DNA from: JBDREF01 sp043820045
GTDB taxonomy: Bacteria; Planctomycetota; Phycisphaerae; Sedimentisphaerales; Anaerobacaceae
Direction of reading: 5' to 3'
Length of the DNA stretch: 5,456 bases
Assembly: GCA_043820045.1 (NCBI GenBank)
Contig: JBDREF010000467.1
Coordinates: 1-5,456, forward strand
Part shown: positions 1 to 5,456 of the stretch, one piece after another
Layout of the letters: every line of letters starts with the position of its first letter
Position numbering within the stretch: the stretch's first letter is position 1
Translations under genes and position numbers: made by a program
Notes under the pieces: generated by a model
Seen by the model: the letters and a program-made list of their open reading frames with translations, nothing else
Told to the model about the DNA's origin: nothing
Database searches by the model: none

Positions 1-1999
1 GAATGAACTTTGCCGAAGCCCCGGCAGCGGCATAGATTTGACCGACTTTGCCCAGTAAATCAGGATTGCCGTAAATTGTGAGCGTACGCGGTGCAAGCAT
101 CCCCAGCACATCCGGAATGTCACATACGCGCAGGACATTCAGAAACTGAGGTGCTTCGGCATCCATGTGCGACAGTAACGGCTTATTCAACATCACACCC
201 TCAATCTGCGGTTCCCACAAGGCCGCGTATGCCGCCAGGACACCGGCAGCACGCTCGCCGAGTACGTACACGGGAAGATTCTCGCCGTACTTGCTCCGCA
301 GATAACGGGCCGCCGCAATGATGTCCCACACCCGGCCCGTATCGACAGTCCGGCCCAACAGGACGTGGGAACGTTCGACACAGTTGGGCGGGTTCTTGCG
401 GGTCCAGGCGGTCGGACCGACGCCGCGAGGTGCACACACGTACACGTGGTCGCCCGCTTCGTGTACGCGGCGTACCCAATCGGAAACCGGCTCCGTCGAA
501 TCAGGATTTTGTACGACCATCAGAACACGCCTGGCGTCCCCCGCGGGCTTGAGCGCTGTAGCGTATTGCAGATGCACTTCGATTCCGGATTCCGAGGTGA
601 GTCTTAAATCATCAGGTCGAACCTGCTCAAGCAGTTCCGCCGGTGGAATTCGTTCCGGAAAATATCGAAACGTAACGCGACGAAGTTCGGCCAGGATTTT
701 GGCTTTCCAGACTTCATACGCGCCATTCCCCGGTGGAGCAACACTCGCCATCGGCACAAAATGCCGGTCAATAGTCGTATTCAATTCGTCCCTGGGAATA
801 TCGGAATCATTGGGAAACACGCGAAGTTTCTCCGGCTCAATCGGATGCCGCGGATTGTCGCTGGAGCCTGTCACAAGATCCACCTCGCTGTCCTCGACCA
901 CGCTCGGGTCGTCCTTCAGGTGCATGTTTATGAAGCGATAGGCCGCCTGGCGAATGTCCTTGCGATAGGCGTGCCCCCCGATGCTGACCACGCTGTCAAC
1001 AAAGTCGCTTGCTCCGTACAGACTGTACACTCTTTCGAGCCGATTGATCACCCGCTGGTTCGCATCCATTGGAAAGATGCCATCCTGATCGCTGTTGGTA
1101 AACAGCAACGGCCGCGGCGCCACCAGTGCGGCGATGCGGGTCCACGGCCATTGGAACGTGTTGTACAGAAACATGCAATCGCAATGCCCGTTGATTACCC
1201 GGTTGGAGACGTAGGATGGCAGGTCGGCCATGCCGCTGACCGGCACCGCAACTTTGGCGCGCTCGTCCGCCGCCGCAATCCAGAAAGTCGCCGCTCCCCC
1301 GCCGCTGATGCCGGTTACGGCGATCCTGTCGGGATCCACGTCGGGACGGCTGATGAGATAGTCGATGCCGCGGATGCCGTTCAGGCACTCGACGCCCGCA
1401 GGGGTATAACCCCGCGAGTGCCACCACCAACGGCCTTCACGATACGTGCCGTGGTGAATCCCCGCGATTTCGCCTAATTGCAGCGAATCGAGGACCAGGC
1501 AGATGTATCCGTGCCGGGCAAACCACATGCCCTGCGACTGGTAGGCGGTCTTGTTGCCGTTTCGTCCCCGCATGGAATGCCCGCACACATACAGCACTGC
1601 AGGCAGGCGACGGCCTTTATCGATGCGTGCCGGCCTGTAGAGGTTGGCGGTAACATACAACCCTGGCCTGCTCTGATAGTGCAGCATGTCAACAACGAAG
1701 CCATCGCCTTTGAGTGTGCCGGTTACAGTAGCTTTAAGCGGGGTCTTTTCCGGCATCGGCCAGAGCCCCAACATGTGAAAATACTCCTCCTTGTATCCGG
1801 GGCGAAGCTTCTCCCAGTCTTCGGCCGACTTGACACCCTCCAGGAAGCGACCGTGAATCTCTCCGGCAATCCCGGCGAGCCGGGACTGAATCATTTTGTC
1901 GCCTGGCTGACCCCGGTCGGGCGAGCCGTATTCCTGACCTTGCGTCAGAGCGCCTCCTGCAAACACCATTACGAAAACCATCAAATATCGAAATCGCAT
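1..1999 (-). CDS. Secreted acetyl-xylan-esterase-like alpha/beta hydrolase, tandem-domain (3' end cut by window edge)
   Basis: This frame is open from the ATG at 1999-1997 to the left edge: 666 codons, no stop reached. It resembles the long AXE1-type esterases common in planctomycetes, which remove acyl groups from polysaccharides; the substrate here is not provable. Residues 1-20 look like a signal peptide (MRFRY, then a hydrophobic LMVFVMVFAGGAL stretch), so export is likely. Residues 70-125 hold the 'SRPGLYVTANLYRP' family signature. The nucleophile elbow is TGISGGGA (Ser232), the likely acid is Asp306 (DQDGIFP) and the histidine is His343 (GGHAY); a GHCDC signature lies at 271-275. Residues 470-666 look like a second hydrolase fold without a catalytic serine (GERAAG, Arg583). 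The start is supported by the signal peptide and by AGGGG seven bases upstream. Comparison with the family suggests only a short C-terminal piece is missing. Fold and secretion are fairly sure; acetyl xylan specificity is not. Confidence 0.88.
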   Translation of the reverse strand, partial: MRFRYLMVFVMVFAGGALTQGQEYGSPDRGQPGDKMIQSRLAGIAGEIHGRFLEGVKSAEDWEKLRPGYKEEYFHMLGLWPMPEKTPLKATVTGTLKGDGFVVDMLHYQSRPGLYVTANLYRPARIDKGRRLPAVLYVCGHSMRGRNGNKTAYQSQGMWFARHGYICLVLDSLQLGEIAGIHHGTYREGRWWWHSRGYTPAGVECLNGIRGIDYLISRPDVDPDRIAVTGISGGGAATFWIAAADERAKVAVPVSGMADLPSYVSNRVINGHCDCMFLYNTFQWPWTRIAALVAPRPLLFTNSDQDGIFPMDANQRVINRLERVYSLYGASDFVDSVVSIGGHAYRKDIRQAAYRFINMHLKDDPSVVEDSEVDLVTGSSDNPRHPIEPEKLRVFPNDSDIPRDELNTTIDRHFVPMASVAPPGNGAYEVWKAKILAELRRVTFRYFPERIPPAELLEQVRPDDLRLTSESGIEVHLQYATALKPAGDARRVLMVVQNPDSTEPVSDWVRRVHEAGDHVYVCAPRGVGPTAWTRKNPPNCVERSHVLLGRTVDTGRVWDIIAAARYLRSKYGENLPVYVLGERAAGVLAAYAALWEPQIEGVMLNKPLLSHMDAEAPQFLNVLRVCDIPDVLGMLAPRTLTIYGNPDLLGKVGQIYAAAGASAKFI

Positions 2000-2011
2000 G
2001 ATTACACCCCT
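2000..2011 (-). promoter_or_regulatory. Ribosome binding site of the esterase gene
   Basis: On the minus strand AAAGGGG precedes the ATG at 1999, with GGGG (2010-2007) seven bases before the start. This fits a Shine-Dalgarno site and supports the start that gives a clean signal peptide. Confidence 0.6.
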
Positions 2012-2049
2012 TTCACATTTCCAAAAAATATGTGCACCGCTTGTGTAAC
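2001..2049 (-). promoter_or_regulatory. Possible structured mRNA leader of the esterase gene
   Basis: The untranslated leader can fold into two nested stems. The outer one pairs GUUACAC (2049-2043) with GUGUAAU (2007-2001): six Watson-Crick pairs and one G-U. The inner one pairs CACAU (2034-2030) with AUGUG (2018-2014) around an 11-base U-rich loop. The AAAGGG part of the ribosome binding site falls in the internal loop, and the outer 3' arm lies between it and the AUG. The stems are short and A/U-rich, so this is a weak call. I recognise no known riboswitch class. Confidence 0.25.
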
Positions 2050-2059
2050 TTACGGAGGC

Positions 2060-2088
2060 ATTATAATGAGGGCGAGCACAGATTGCAA
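2060..2088 (-). promoter_or_regulatory. Sigma70-like promoter of the esterase gene
   Basis: Read on the minus strand, a -35 box TTGCAA (2088-2083, four of six matches to TTGACA) is followed by exactly 17 bases and a perfect -10 box TATAAT (2065-2060). Transcription would begin near 2053, giving a leader of about 53 nt before the ATG at 1999. It lies wholly in the gap after the upstream gene's stop, so the esterase can be transcribed alone. The -10 region ATTATAAT (2060-2067) is self-complementary, but no good -35 box faces the other way. Confidence 0.6.
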
Positions 2089-2092
2089 CAAA

Positions 2093-2116
2093 CAGAGCGG
2101 CCCCTTATCGGCTCTG
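2093..2116 (-). terminator. Weak terminator-like stem-loop spanning the stop codon of the 887-residue gene
   Basis: CAGAGC (2116-2111) and GCTCTG (2098-2093) form a perfect six-base-pair stem with a 12-base loop that contains the TAA stop codon (2107-2105). It is followed on the minus strand by TTTGTTG. The stem is short and the T run is interrupted, so termination would be partial at best. A terminator here would fit the separate promoter that starts five bases further on. Confidence 0.35.
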
Positions 2117-4768
2117 GGCTTGAATCAACATTTGTGCAACAACCCGCACAACGGCACTTTGATCTTCGAGAGCCGTAGTCAACTGGTCCGGGTCGCACGC
2201 AAAGAGTGCATTCAAACGGACTTTCCAGTAGCTGTCCTTCTGCATCGCGGCCAATTGCTCATCAGACCAGTTATATCCGAGGCTCGTCACCCGCCAGACA
2301 ACGAATGCCCGCAACTGTTCGTTGCCGGAATCGAGATGCTCCAACAACAGCCGCATCGACCCTGTGCCCAGATGAGCGAAGACTGCATCAAGACATCGCG
2401 AACTATTCCGGTCGCGATACCGAGTCAGTCTCATGGTTCGCTGCTCCTCTGACTCGGCAAAGGGCGCATCTGCGGACTCTGTCACACTTGGCAATCCGGC
2501 CAGCACGACGACGACCTCTTCGGCAAGCTCTCTGTCGCCCCCAGCCAACAGAGCAGTCAATTGGGCTATGTCGCGTCTCCGATCCGTAAAAAGATCCACA
2601 AACTGTGTCTGCCGGAGGTAGTGCTTCAGCAGATTGGTGGCATTTGCCTCGGGCAGCTTGTTCAGCGACTCCCAGAAAGGCTGCATGATCCGGTCAGCAT
2701 GTCGGGGATCGCTGAGGGAAGGCCCGGTACCCAGACTTTGCGTCTTCTCCACGACTTGCTCCATCAGGTGCGACACGCGGTCCTGCCCCTCGGCGCCATC
2801 GCCGACAGAGGCCAGGGTTCCCGCAAGCCTCAACAATTCTCCCAAGCTGGACGGACCCTGCATGGGCGACTCCGGACCCGCCTCGGAATAAACGGCCAAT
2901 CTCTCCCGATAGATGCGCTCGAGCTGCTCCTTCACGCTCCTATCGCCCCACTCAGCCCGAATGACAAGCACATCAAAAGCGTTGGGGTCATCGAGTGCGC
3001 TAAGGATAATGGGACGCGCATCCCGGCCGCAATTTTGCAGCATTCCTCGAAGACGGTTGTCGGAAATCGGCCGGCCTGCAGTTCGGCGCTCGGTGATGAC
3101 TTTCTCTATGTCATTCGACGCTGCATACTCGAAGTATCTTGGTATGCCCTCGAGTTTTTCATCCTCAGATAGCTCTTCTGAAAGCCCATGACCAAGAATG
3201 ACATAGTTGTACGTCTCTTCAGTGGCCTCAGGAAGCGGGCCGTATTGCGACAGCCTATCGTCGAATGAGCGTTCCATTTGCACATAGAGCGGTCCAAAAA
3301 TACTGAGGGCCATAAGAATTACTACCCAGTCCACAATGAGGGAAACATAACGACGGTGCTTTTCTATGAACAACTCGGATTGATATGTCGCTTCCGACCA
3401 GATAAGCACACAGAGCGCTGACCACTCAAGAAGAACCAAGCCATATTGTACTAAGCCCGAGTCCGAAATGCTCAGACTGCCCCAAGTCCAGAAGACGGCA
3501 CCTTTGAACCACAGTGACGAACATAATAAGCCCAGCCATAAGCCAGGGCTCCGTAATCGAGCCAGATTGACCGGATGGATAAGGTGAAATTGGACCATAC
3601 TCCAGGGTATGAATATCACGGAAAATAATATCGTCCACGCTGGATAATCCTCTTCCGGTTTTTGTTTTGTAAATTCCCACAATATAAGCAAAACCACGAT
3701 TCCCGCAAGACCGATATCACTCAGAAACCATGGCTTGATGTTCTCACAGACCTTTGGCTTGCGCCGTCGCCGCGGCGGTAACCAGGAACACAGAGTCTCA
3801 ACCGGTTCTGCCAACATCGAATAAATCACAGAGGAGAACAAGAATGCAGCAAGTACCACAATTAAGACGGTATTGATAGTCGGGACTATGTCGAAAAAAG
3901 GCCTTTTCCTTATCGCGCGCAACAAAGCGACTGAACGAGCTAGCCGGAACCGACTCTCCCAGGCTTCAGTTTCGGACATATCCAATTTTCTTAACCGAAA
4001 TTCCTCCGGCGGGCCAAGCAATATCGCACAAGCAAGCAGAGTCTCGATATCATCCGTGTTTTCGATAACACGATCGGCTATCCCGCCAACCGAGATCATC
4101 AGATCGCGGAGATGGTCGCCGGTAAGCCTGTCGGGCAGTCCGCTCGAGCGAAATATGTATTTAGCGAGTTTCATGTAAAATGAATCGAACGTGGCCCGTT
4201 CCCACATCATCGTGGCCTTTTTGTAGAGCTGGCCTAAACGATGCTGGTACTTGCTGTATGGCAGGTAGAACTCTGGCAGATTATGGCCTGATTCGAATTG
4301 CTTGAGGGCTTTTTCGAGACTGTCAGGACGATTTGGGTCCGTCAGGAAAATCCAGCCCTTCATGTACTGGTAGTGGGCGTTGTCGCCGTTCAGTTCCAGC
4401 AGCCTGTCCACCAGCGTCAGGGTCGCCCTGGTATCAACAACTCTCGACGTCGCAAGCTGCTCGGCCAACTCAGACAGAAGGAACTCGTTATCCGGCCATT
4501 TGGCAACCAGAGCGGCCAGGTCTTCCATATTCGAATTTTCATTGTAGCACTGGAGGCAATACCTCAGCATGTCGCCGGCTTCATGGTCCGCGGCGACGAG
4601 CTTGTCGGTAACAATTGCAGGGATGTCCAGCTTGCCGCTGCCGGTTTGTCGGCTCTTTTGTATCAGCCGTATGAATCGCCAGAGGTGTACGGCATTAGGA
4701 GCTTCGTAAACGCTCACCACGATACACACCGCGACAACCGCTATCCACACTTTGGTCCAAAGCCGCAT
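2105..4768 (-). CDS. Unrecognised polytopic membrane protein with TPR-like and HEAT-like domains (887 aa)
   Basis: I do not recognise this protein as a named family. The ATG at 4768 has AAGGA six bases upstream, and the frame ends with TAA at 2107-2105. Residues 5-23 form a hydrophobic segment behind a basic start (MRLWTK). Residues 90-180 are helical and TPR-like, for example 'LEKALKQFESGHNLPEFY'. Six more membrane segments lie near 297-319, 352-367, 377-397, 409-429, 438-459 and 475-495. The basic loops, PPRRRRKPK (331-339), LARLR (402-406) and EKHRRY (469-474), all fall on one side. The positive-inside rule therefore puts the N terminus and these loops in the cytoplasm, and both large domains in the periplasm. 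Residues 540-887 are helix-rich, and the last 75 resemble HEAT repeats ('DSYWKVRLNALFACD', 'DQSAVVRVVAQMLIQA'). No catalytic motif is visible; C71 and C74 form a CxxC pair. A scaffold or sensor role is conceivable but unproven. That the gene is real is near certain from its length and coherent architecture. Confidence 0.9.
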   Translation of the reverse strand: MRLWTKVWIAVVAVCIVVSVYEAPNAVHLWRFIRLIQKSRQTGSGKLDIPAIVTDKLVAADHEAGDMLRYCLQCYNENSNMEDLAALVAKWPDNEFLLSELAEQLATSRVVDTRATLTLVDRLLELNGDNAHYQYMKGWIFLTDPNRPDSLEKALKQFESGHNLPEFYLPYSKYQHRLGQLYKKATMMWERATFDSFYMKLAKYIFRSSGLPDRLTGDHLRDLMISVGGIADRVIENTDDIETLLACAILLGPPEEFRLRKLDMSETEAWESRFRLARSVALLRAIRKRPFFDIVPTINTVLIVVLAAFLFSSVIYSMLAEPVETLCSWLPPRRRRKPKVCENIKPWFLSDIGLAGIVVLLILWEFTKQKPEEDYPAWTILFSVIFIPWSMVQFHLIHPVNLARLRSPGLWLGLLCSSLWFKGAVFWTWGSLSISDSGLVQYGLVLLEWSALCVLIWSEATYQSELFIEKHRRYVSLIVDWVVILMALSIFGPLYVQMERSFDDRLSQYGPLPEATEETYNYVILGHGLSEELSEDEKLEGIPRYFEYAASNDIEKVITERRTAGRPISDNRLRGMLQNCGRDARPIILSALDDPNAFDVLVIRAEWGDRSVKEQLERIYRERLAVYSEAGPESPMQGPSSLGELLRLAGTLASVGDGAEGQDRVSHLMEQVVEKTQSLGTGPSLSDPRHADRIMQPFWESLNKLPEANATNLLKHYLRQTQFVDLFTDRRRDIAQLTALLAGGDRELAEEVVVVLAGLPSVTESADAPFAESEEQRTMRLTRYRDRNSSRCLDAVFAHLGTGSMRLLLEHLDSGNEQLRAFVVWRVTSLGYNWSDEQLAAMQKDSYWKVRLNALFACDPDQLTTALEDQSAVVRVVAQMLIQAQSR

Positions 4769-4779
4769 GATTCATCCTT
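4769..4779 (-). promoter_or_regulatory. Ribosome binding site of the 887-residue membrane protein gene
   Basis: AAGGA (4779-4775 on the minus strand) lies six bases before the ATG at 4768. An overlapping ATG at 4775-4773 is out of frame and too close to the site, so it is not the start. Confidence 0.6.
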
Positions 4780-4792
4780 AGACTGGAAAGTT

Positions 4793-4811
4793 GCGTGAAT
4801 CCCAATCACGC
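4793..4811 (-). promoter_or_regulatory. Small hairpin in the 5' leader of the membrane protein gene
   Basis: GCGTGA and TCACGC form a perfect six-base-pair stem around a seven-base loop (TTGGGAT on the minus strand). It lies between the predicted transcription start near 4835 and the ribosome binding site at 4779-4775. It could stabilise the transcript or bind a protein, or be chance. Confidence 0.3.
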
Positions 4812-4838
4812 TTCGCCTACTCGCCCTACGGCAGCCAT

Positions 4839-4853
4839 TGGTATCATATACCA
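4839..4853. promoter_or_regulatory. Perfect inverted repeat over the -10 box (possible operator)
   Basis: TGGTAT-CAT-ATACCA is a perfect six-base inverted repeat with a three-base centre. The predicted -10 box TATGAT (4848-4843) lies inside it, where a bound repressor would block polymerase. No regulator gene is present in the window, so the operator reading is inferred from position and symmetry only. Confidence 0.35.
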
Positions 4854-4871
4854 TCCGGGTAACAGCGGCAA
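4843..4871 (-). promoter_or_regulatory. Sigma70-like promoter of the membrane protein gene
   Basis: On the minus strand a -35 box TTGCCG (4871-4866, four of six matches) is followed by a 17-base spacer and a -10 box TATGAT (4848-4843, five of six). Transcription would start near 4835, with a leader of about 66 nt to the ATG at 4768. The 197-base gap after the sulfatase fits an independent transcription unit. Confidence 0.5.
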
Positions 4872-4904
4872 GGGGAATCCTGCAACTACAATCCCAAAGA
4901 ATTG

Positions 4905-4930
4905 ATCCCGCTACGGGATTTCACATCCCG
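4905..4930 (-). terminator. Three-arm ATCCCG/CGGGAT repeat, possible sulfatase terminator or attenuator
   Basis: On the plus strand the order is ATCCCG (4905-4910), CTA, CGGGAT (4914-4919), TTCAC, ATCCCG (4925-4930). The middle arm can pair with either neighbour, so two six-base-pair hairpins with loops of three or five bases exclude each other. The element begins about 36 bases after the sulfatase stop. No T run follows (minus strand CAATTCTTTGGG), so simple Rho-independent termination is uncertain; it may instead stabilise the 3' end of the transcript. Confidence 0.35.
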
Positions 4931-4966
4931 ACAGTAGAGACTTAGTATAATGAATCAGAACGAGCT

Positions 4967-5456
4967 TCATTCGGCCTTGTCTTTCAGCGGCCAAATGTCA
5001 GCATCCGTCCTTGCTTTGCTTATGATCTCTTCGGCCTTTGCAACGATATCCGGGTGCTTGTCGGCGACGTTGTCTTCCTCGCCTATGTCGGAGGTCAGGT
5101 TGTACAGCTCAATCGGCCGGGAAGGTGCCGGCCGTACGGCTTTCCAGTCGCCCATTCTGACCGCCTGCTTCGAGCTTCCCTCGTGGAATTCCCAGTACAG
5201 GTACTCGTGCTGCTGCTGCGGCCTGCCCAACAGAGCGGCTGCGAAAGAGATACCGTCAATTCCTTCCGGCTTCTGTACGCCGGCAATATCGGCGAACGTC
5301 GGAAGGACGTCCCAGAAGGCCGATATGTGGGCACACGTGCCGCCAGGTGCAATCCTGCCGGGCCAGCGTGCAATCATCGGGACTCGTATGCCGCCCTCAT
5401 AAAGGTCTCGCTTGGTCCCTCGCAAGGGCCCGTTACTGTTGAAGAACTCCGGCTTG
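4967..5456 (-). CDS. Type I sulfatase, C-terminal part (5' end cut by window edge)
   Basis: The visible 162 codons run from the right edge to the TGA at 4969-4967. The fragment begins with 'KPEFFNSNGPLRGTKRDLYE' and continues GGIRVPMIARWPG, the alkaline-phosphatase-fold sulfatase motif in which the lysine of TKRD (visible residue 15) contributes to sulfate binding. Next come the usual 'DVLPTFADIAGV' helix, 'GIDGISFAAALLG', 'YLYWEFHEG', 'QAVRMGDWKAVR' and 'IELYNLTSDIGEEDNVA', the normal order for the C-terminal subdomain. The protein ends with WPLKDKAE, a natural family ending. The N-terminal half, with the C/S-x-P-x-R formylglycine site and most metal ligands, lies outside the window, so activity and subfamily cannot be judged. 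Such enzymes hydrolyse sulfate esters, in this type of organism usually on polysaccharides or glycosaminoglycans. A TTG at 5425 is internal to the motif and not the start. Confidence 0.95.
   Translation of the reverse strand, partial: KPEFFNSNGPLRGTKRDLYEGGIRVPMIARWPGRIAPGGTCAHISAFWDVLPTFADIAGVQKPEGIDGISFAAALLGRPQQQHEYLYWEFHEGSSKQAVRMGDWKAVRPAPSRPIELYNLTSDIGEEDNVADKHPDIVAKAEEIISKARTDADIWPLKDKAE

Noticed and set aside
318..941. Plus-strand open frame of 207 codons opposite the esterase C-terminal domain.
   Set aside because: Ser/Arg/Thr-rich translation without recognisable features, antisense to a coherent hydrolase fold.
761..1477. Plus-strand open frame of 238 codons opposite the esterase.
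   Set aside because: The opposite strand encodes the catalytic domain with an intact triad. The plus-strand translation, rich in His, Arg, Val and Pro, is typical of an antisense shadow.
1478..2452. Plus-strand open frame of 324 codons from a TTG start, crossing the esterase 5' end, the intergenic gap and the 3' end of the membrane gene.
   Set aside because: It is antisense to two well-supported genes, its translation shows no domain or coherent pattern, and it would overlap the esterase promoter. It reads as a shadow frame.
2054..2452. Plus-strand ATG at 2066 with GGAGG (2054-2058) seven bases upstream, opening 128 codons antisense to the membrane gene.
   Set aside because: The Shine-Dalgarno match is good, but there is no plus-strand promoter before it (only a symmetric -10 that would start downstream of the ATG) and the protein looks random. 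Likely coincidence, though ribosome profiling would settle it.
4298..4798. Plus-strand open frame of 166 codons opposite the start of the membrane gene.
   Set aside because: No domain is visible, and it is antisense to the well-supported N-terminal membrane segment and TPR-like region.
4944..4949. TATACT on the minus strand just after the sulfatase stop, as a possible -10 box.
   Set aside because: The hexamer 17 bases upstream (GAATGA) is a poor -35 box, and the promoter at 4843-4871 is clearly better.
5423..5425. TTG codon at 5425-5423 as the sulfatase start.
   Set aside because: It lies in the middle of the conserved 'NGPLRGTKRDLYEGG' motif, and the frame stays open with family-typical residues to the window edge.

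Overview
The window carries three protein genes, all read from the minus strand. In transcription order they are the 3' end of a type I sulfatase (runs off the right edge), an 887-residue polytopic membrane protein that I do not recognise, and a secreted acetyl-xylan-esterase-like alpha/beta hydrolase that runs off the left edge. I see no RNA gene, CRISPR array, insertion sequence or other mobile element. The long plus-strand reading frames lie antisense to these genes and look like shadows.

The gene content suggests a bacterium of the PVC group, most likely a planctomycete or a relative such as Lentisphaerae or Kiritimatiellae. Those groups carry many sulfatases and many long AXE1-type hydrolases with the 'SRPGLYVTANLYRP' and 'GHCDC' signatures seen here. 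This is an inference from protein style; no marker gene is present. GC content is moderate, and visibly lower in the membrane-segment part of the middle gene.

Layout. Positions 4967-5456 hold the sulfatase C-terminal half, without its active-site cysteine motif. Positions 4769-4966 are intergenic: three alternating ATCCCG/CGGGAT arms, then a good sigma70-like promoter (-35 TTGCCG, 17 nt, -10 TATGAT) whose -10 box sits inside a perfect inverted repeat, then a small leader hairpin and a Shine-Dalgarno site. Positions 2105-4768 hold the membrane protein: one N-terminal membrane segment, a helical TPR-like domain, six membrane segments and a HEAT-like C-terminal domain. Positions 2000-2104 are intergenic: a stem-loop around the stop codon, followed at once by a second sigma70-like promoter (TTGCAA, 17 nt, TATAAT) and a structured leader. 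Positions 1-1999 hold the esterase, with an intact Ser-Asp-His triad in its first half and a hydrolase-like second half that has lost the catalytic serine.

The three genes are co-oriented, but each intergenic gap has its own promoter candidate, so they are probably separately regulated neighbours rather than one tight operon. The sulfatase and esterase suggest removal of sulfate and acyl groups from a decorated polysaccharide outside the cytoplasm. The role of the membrane protein is unknown, though charge distribution predicts that both of its helical domains face the periplasm.
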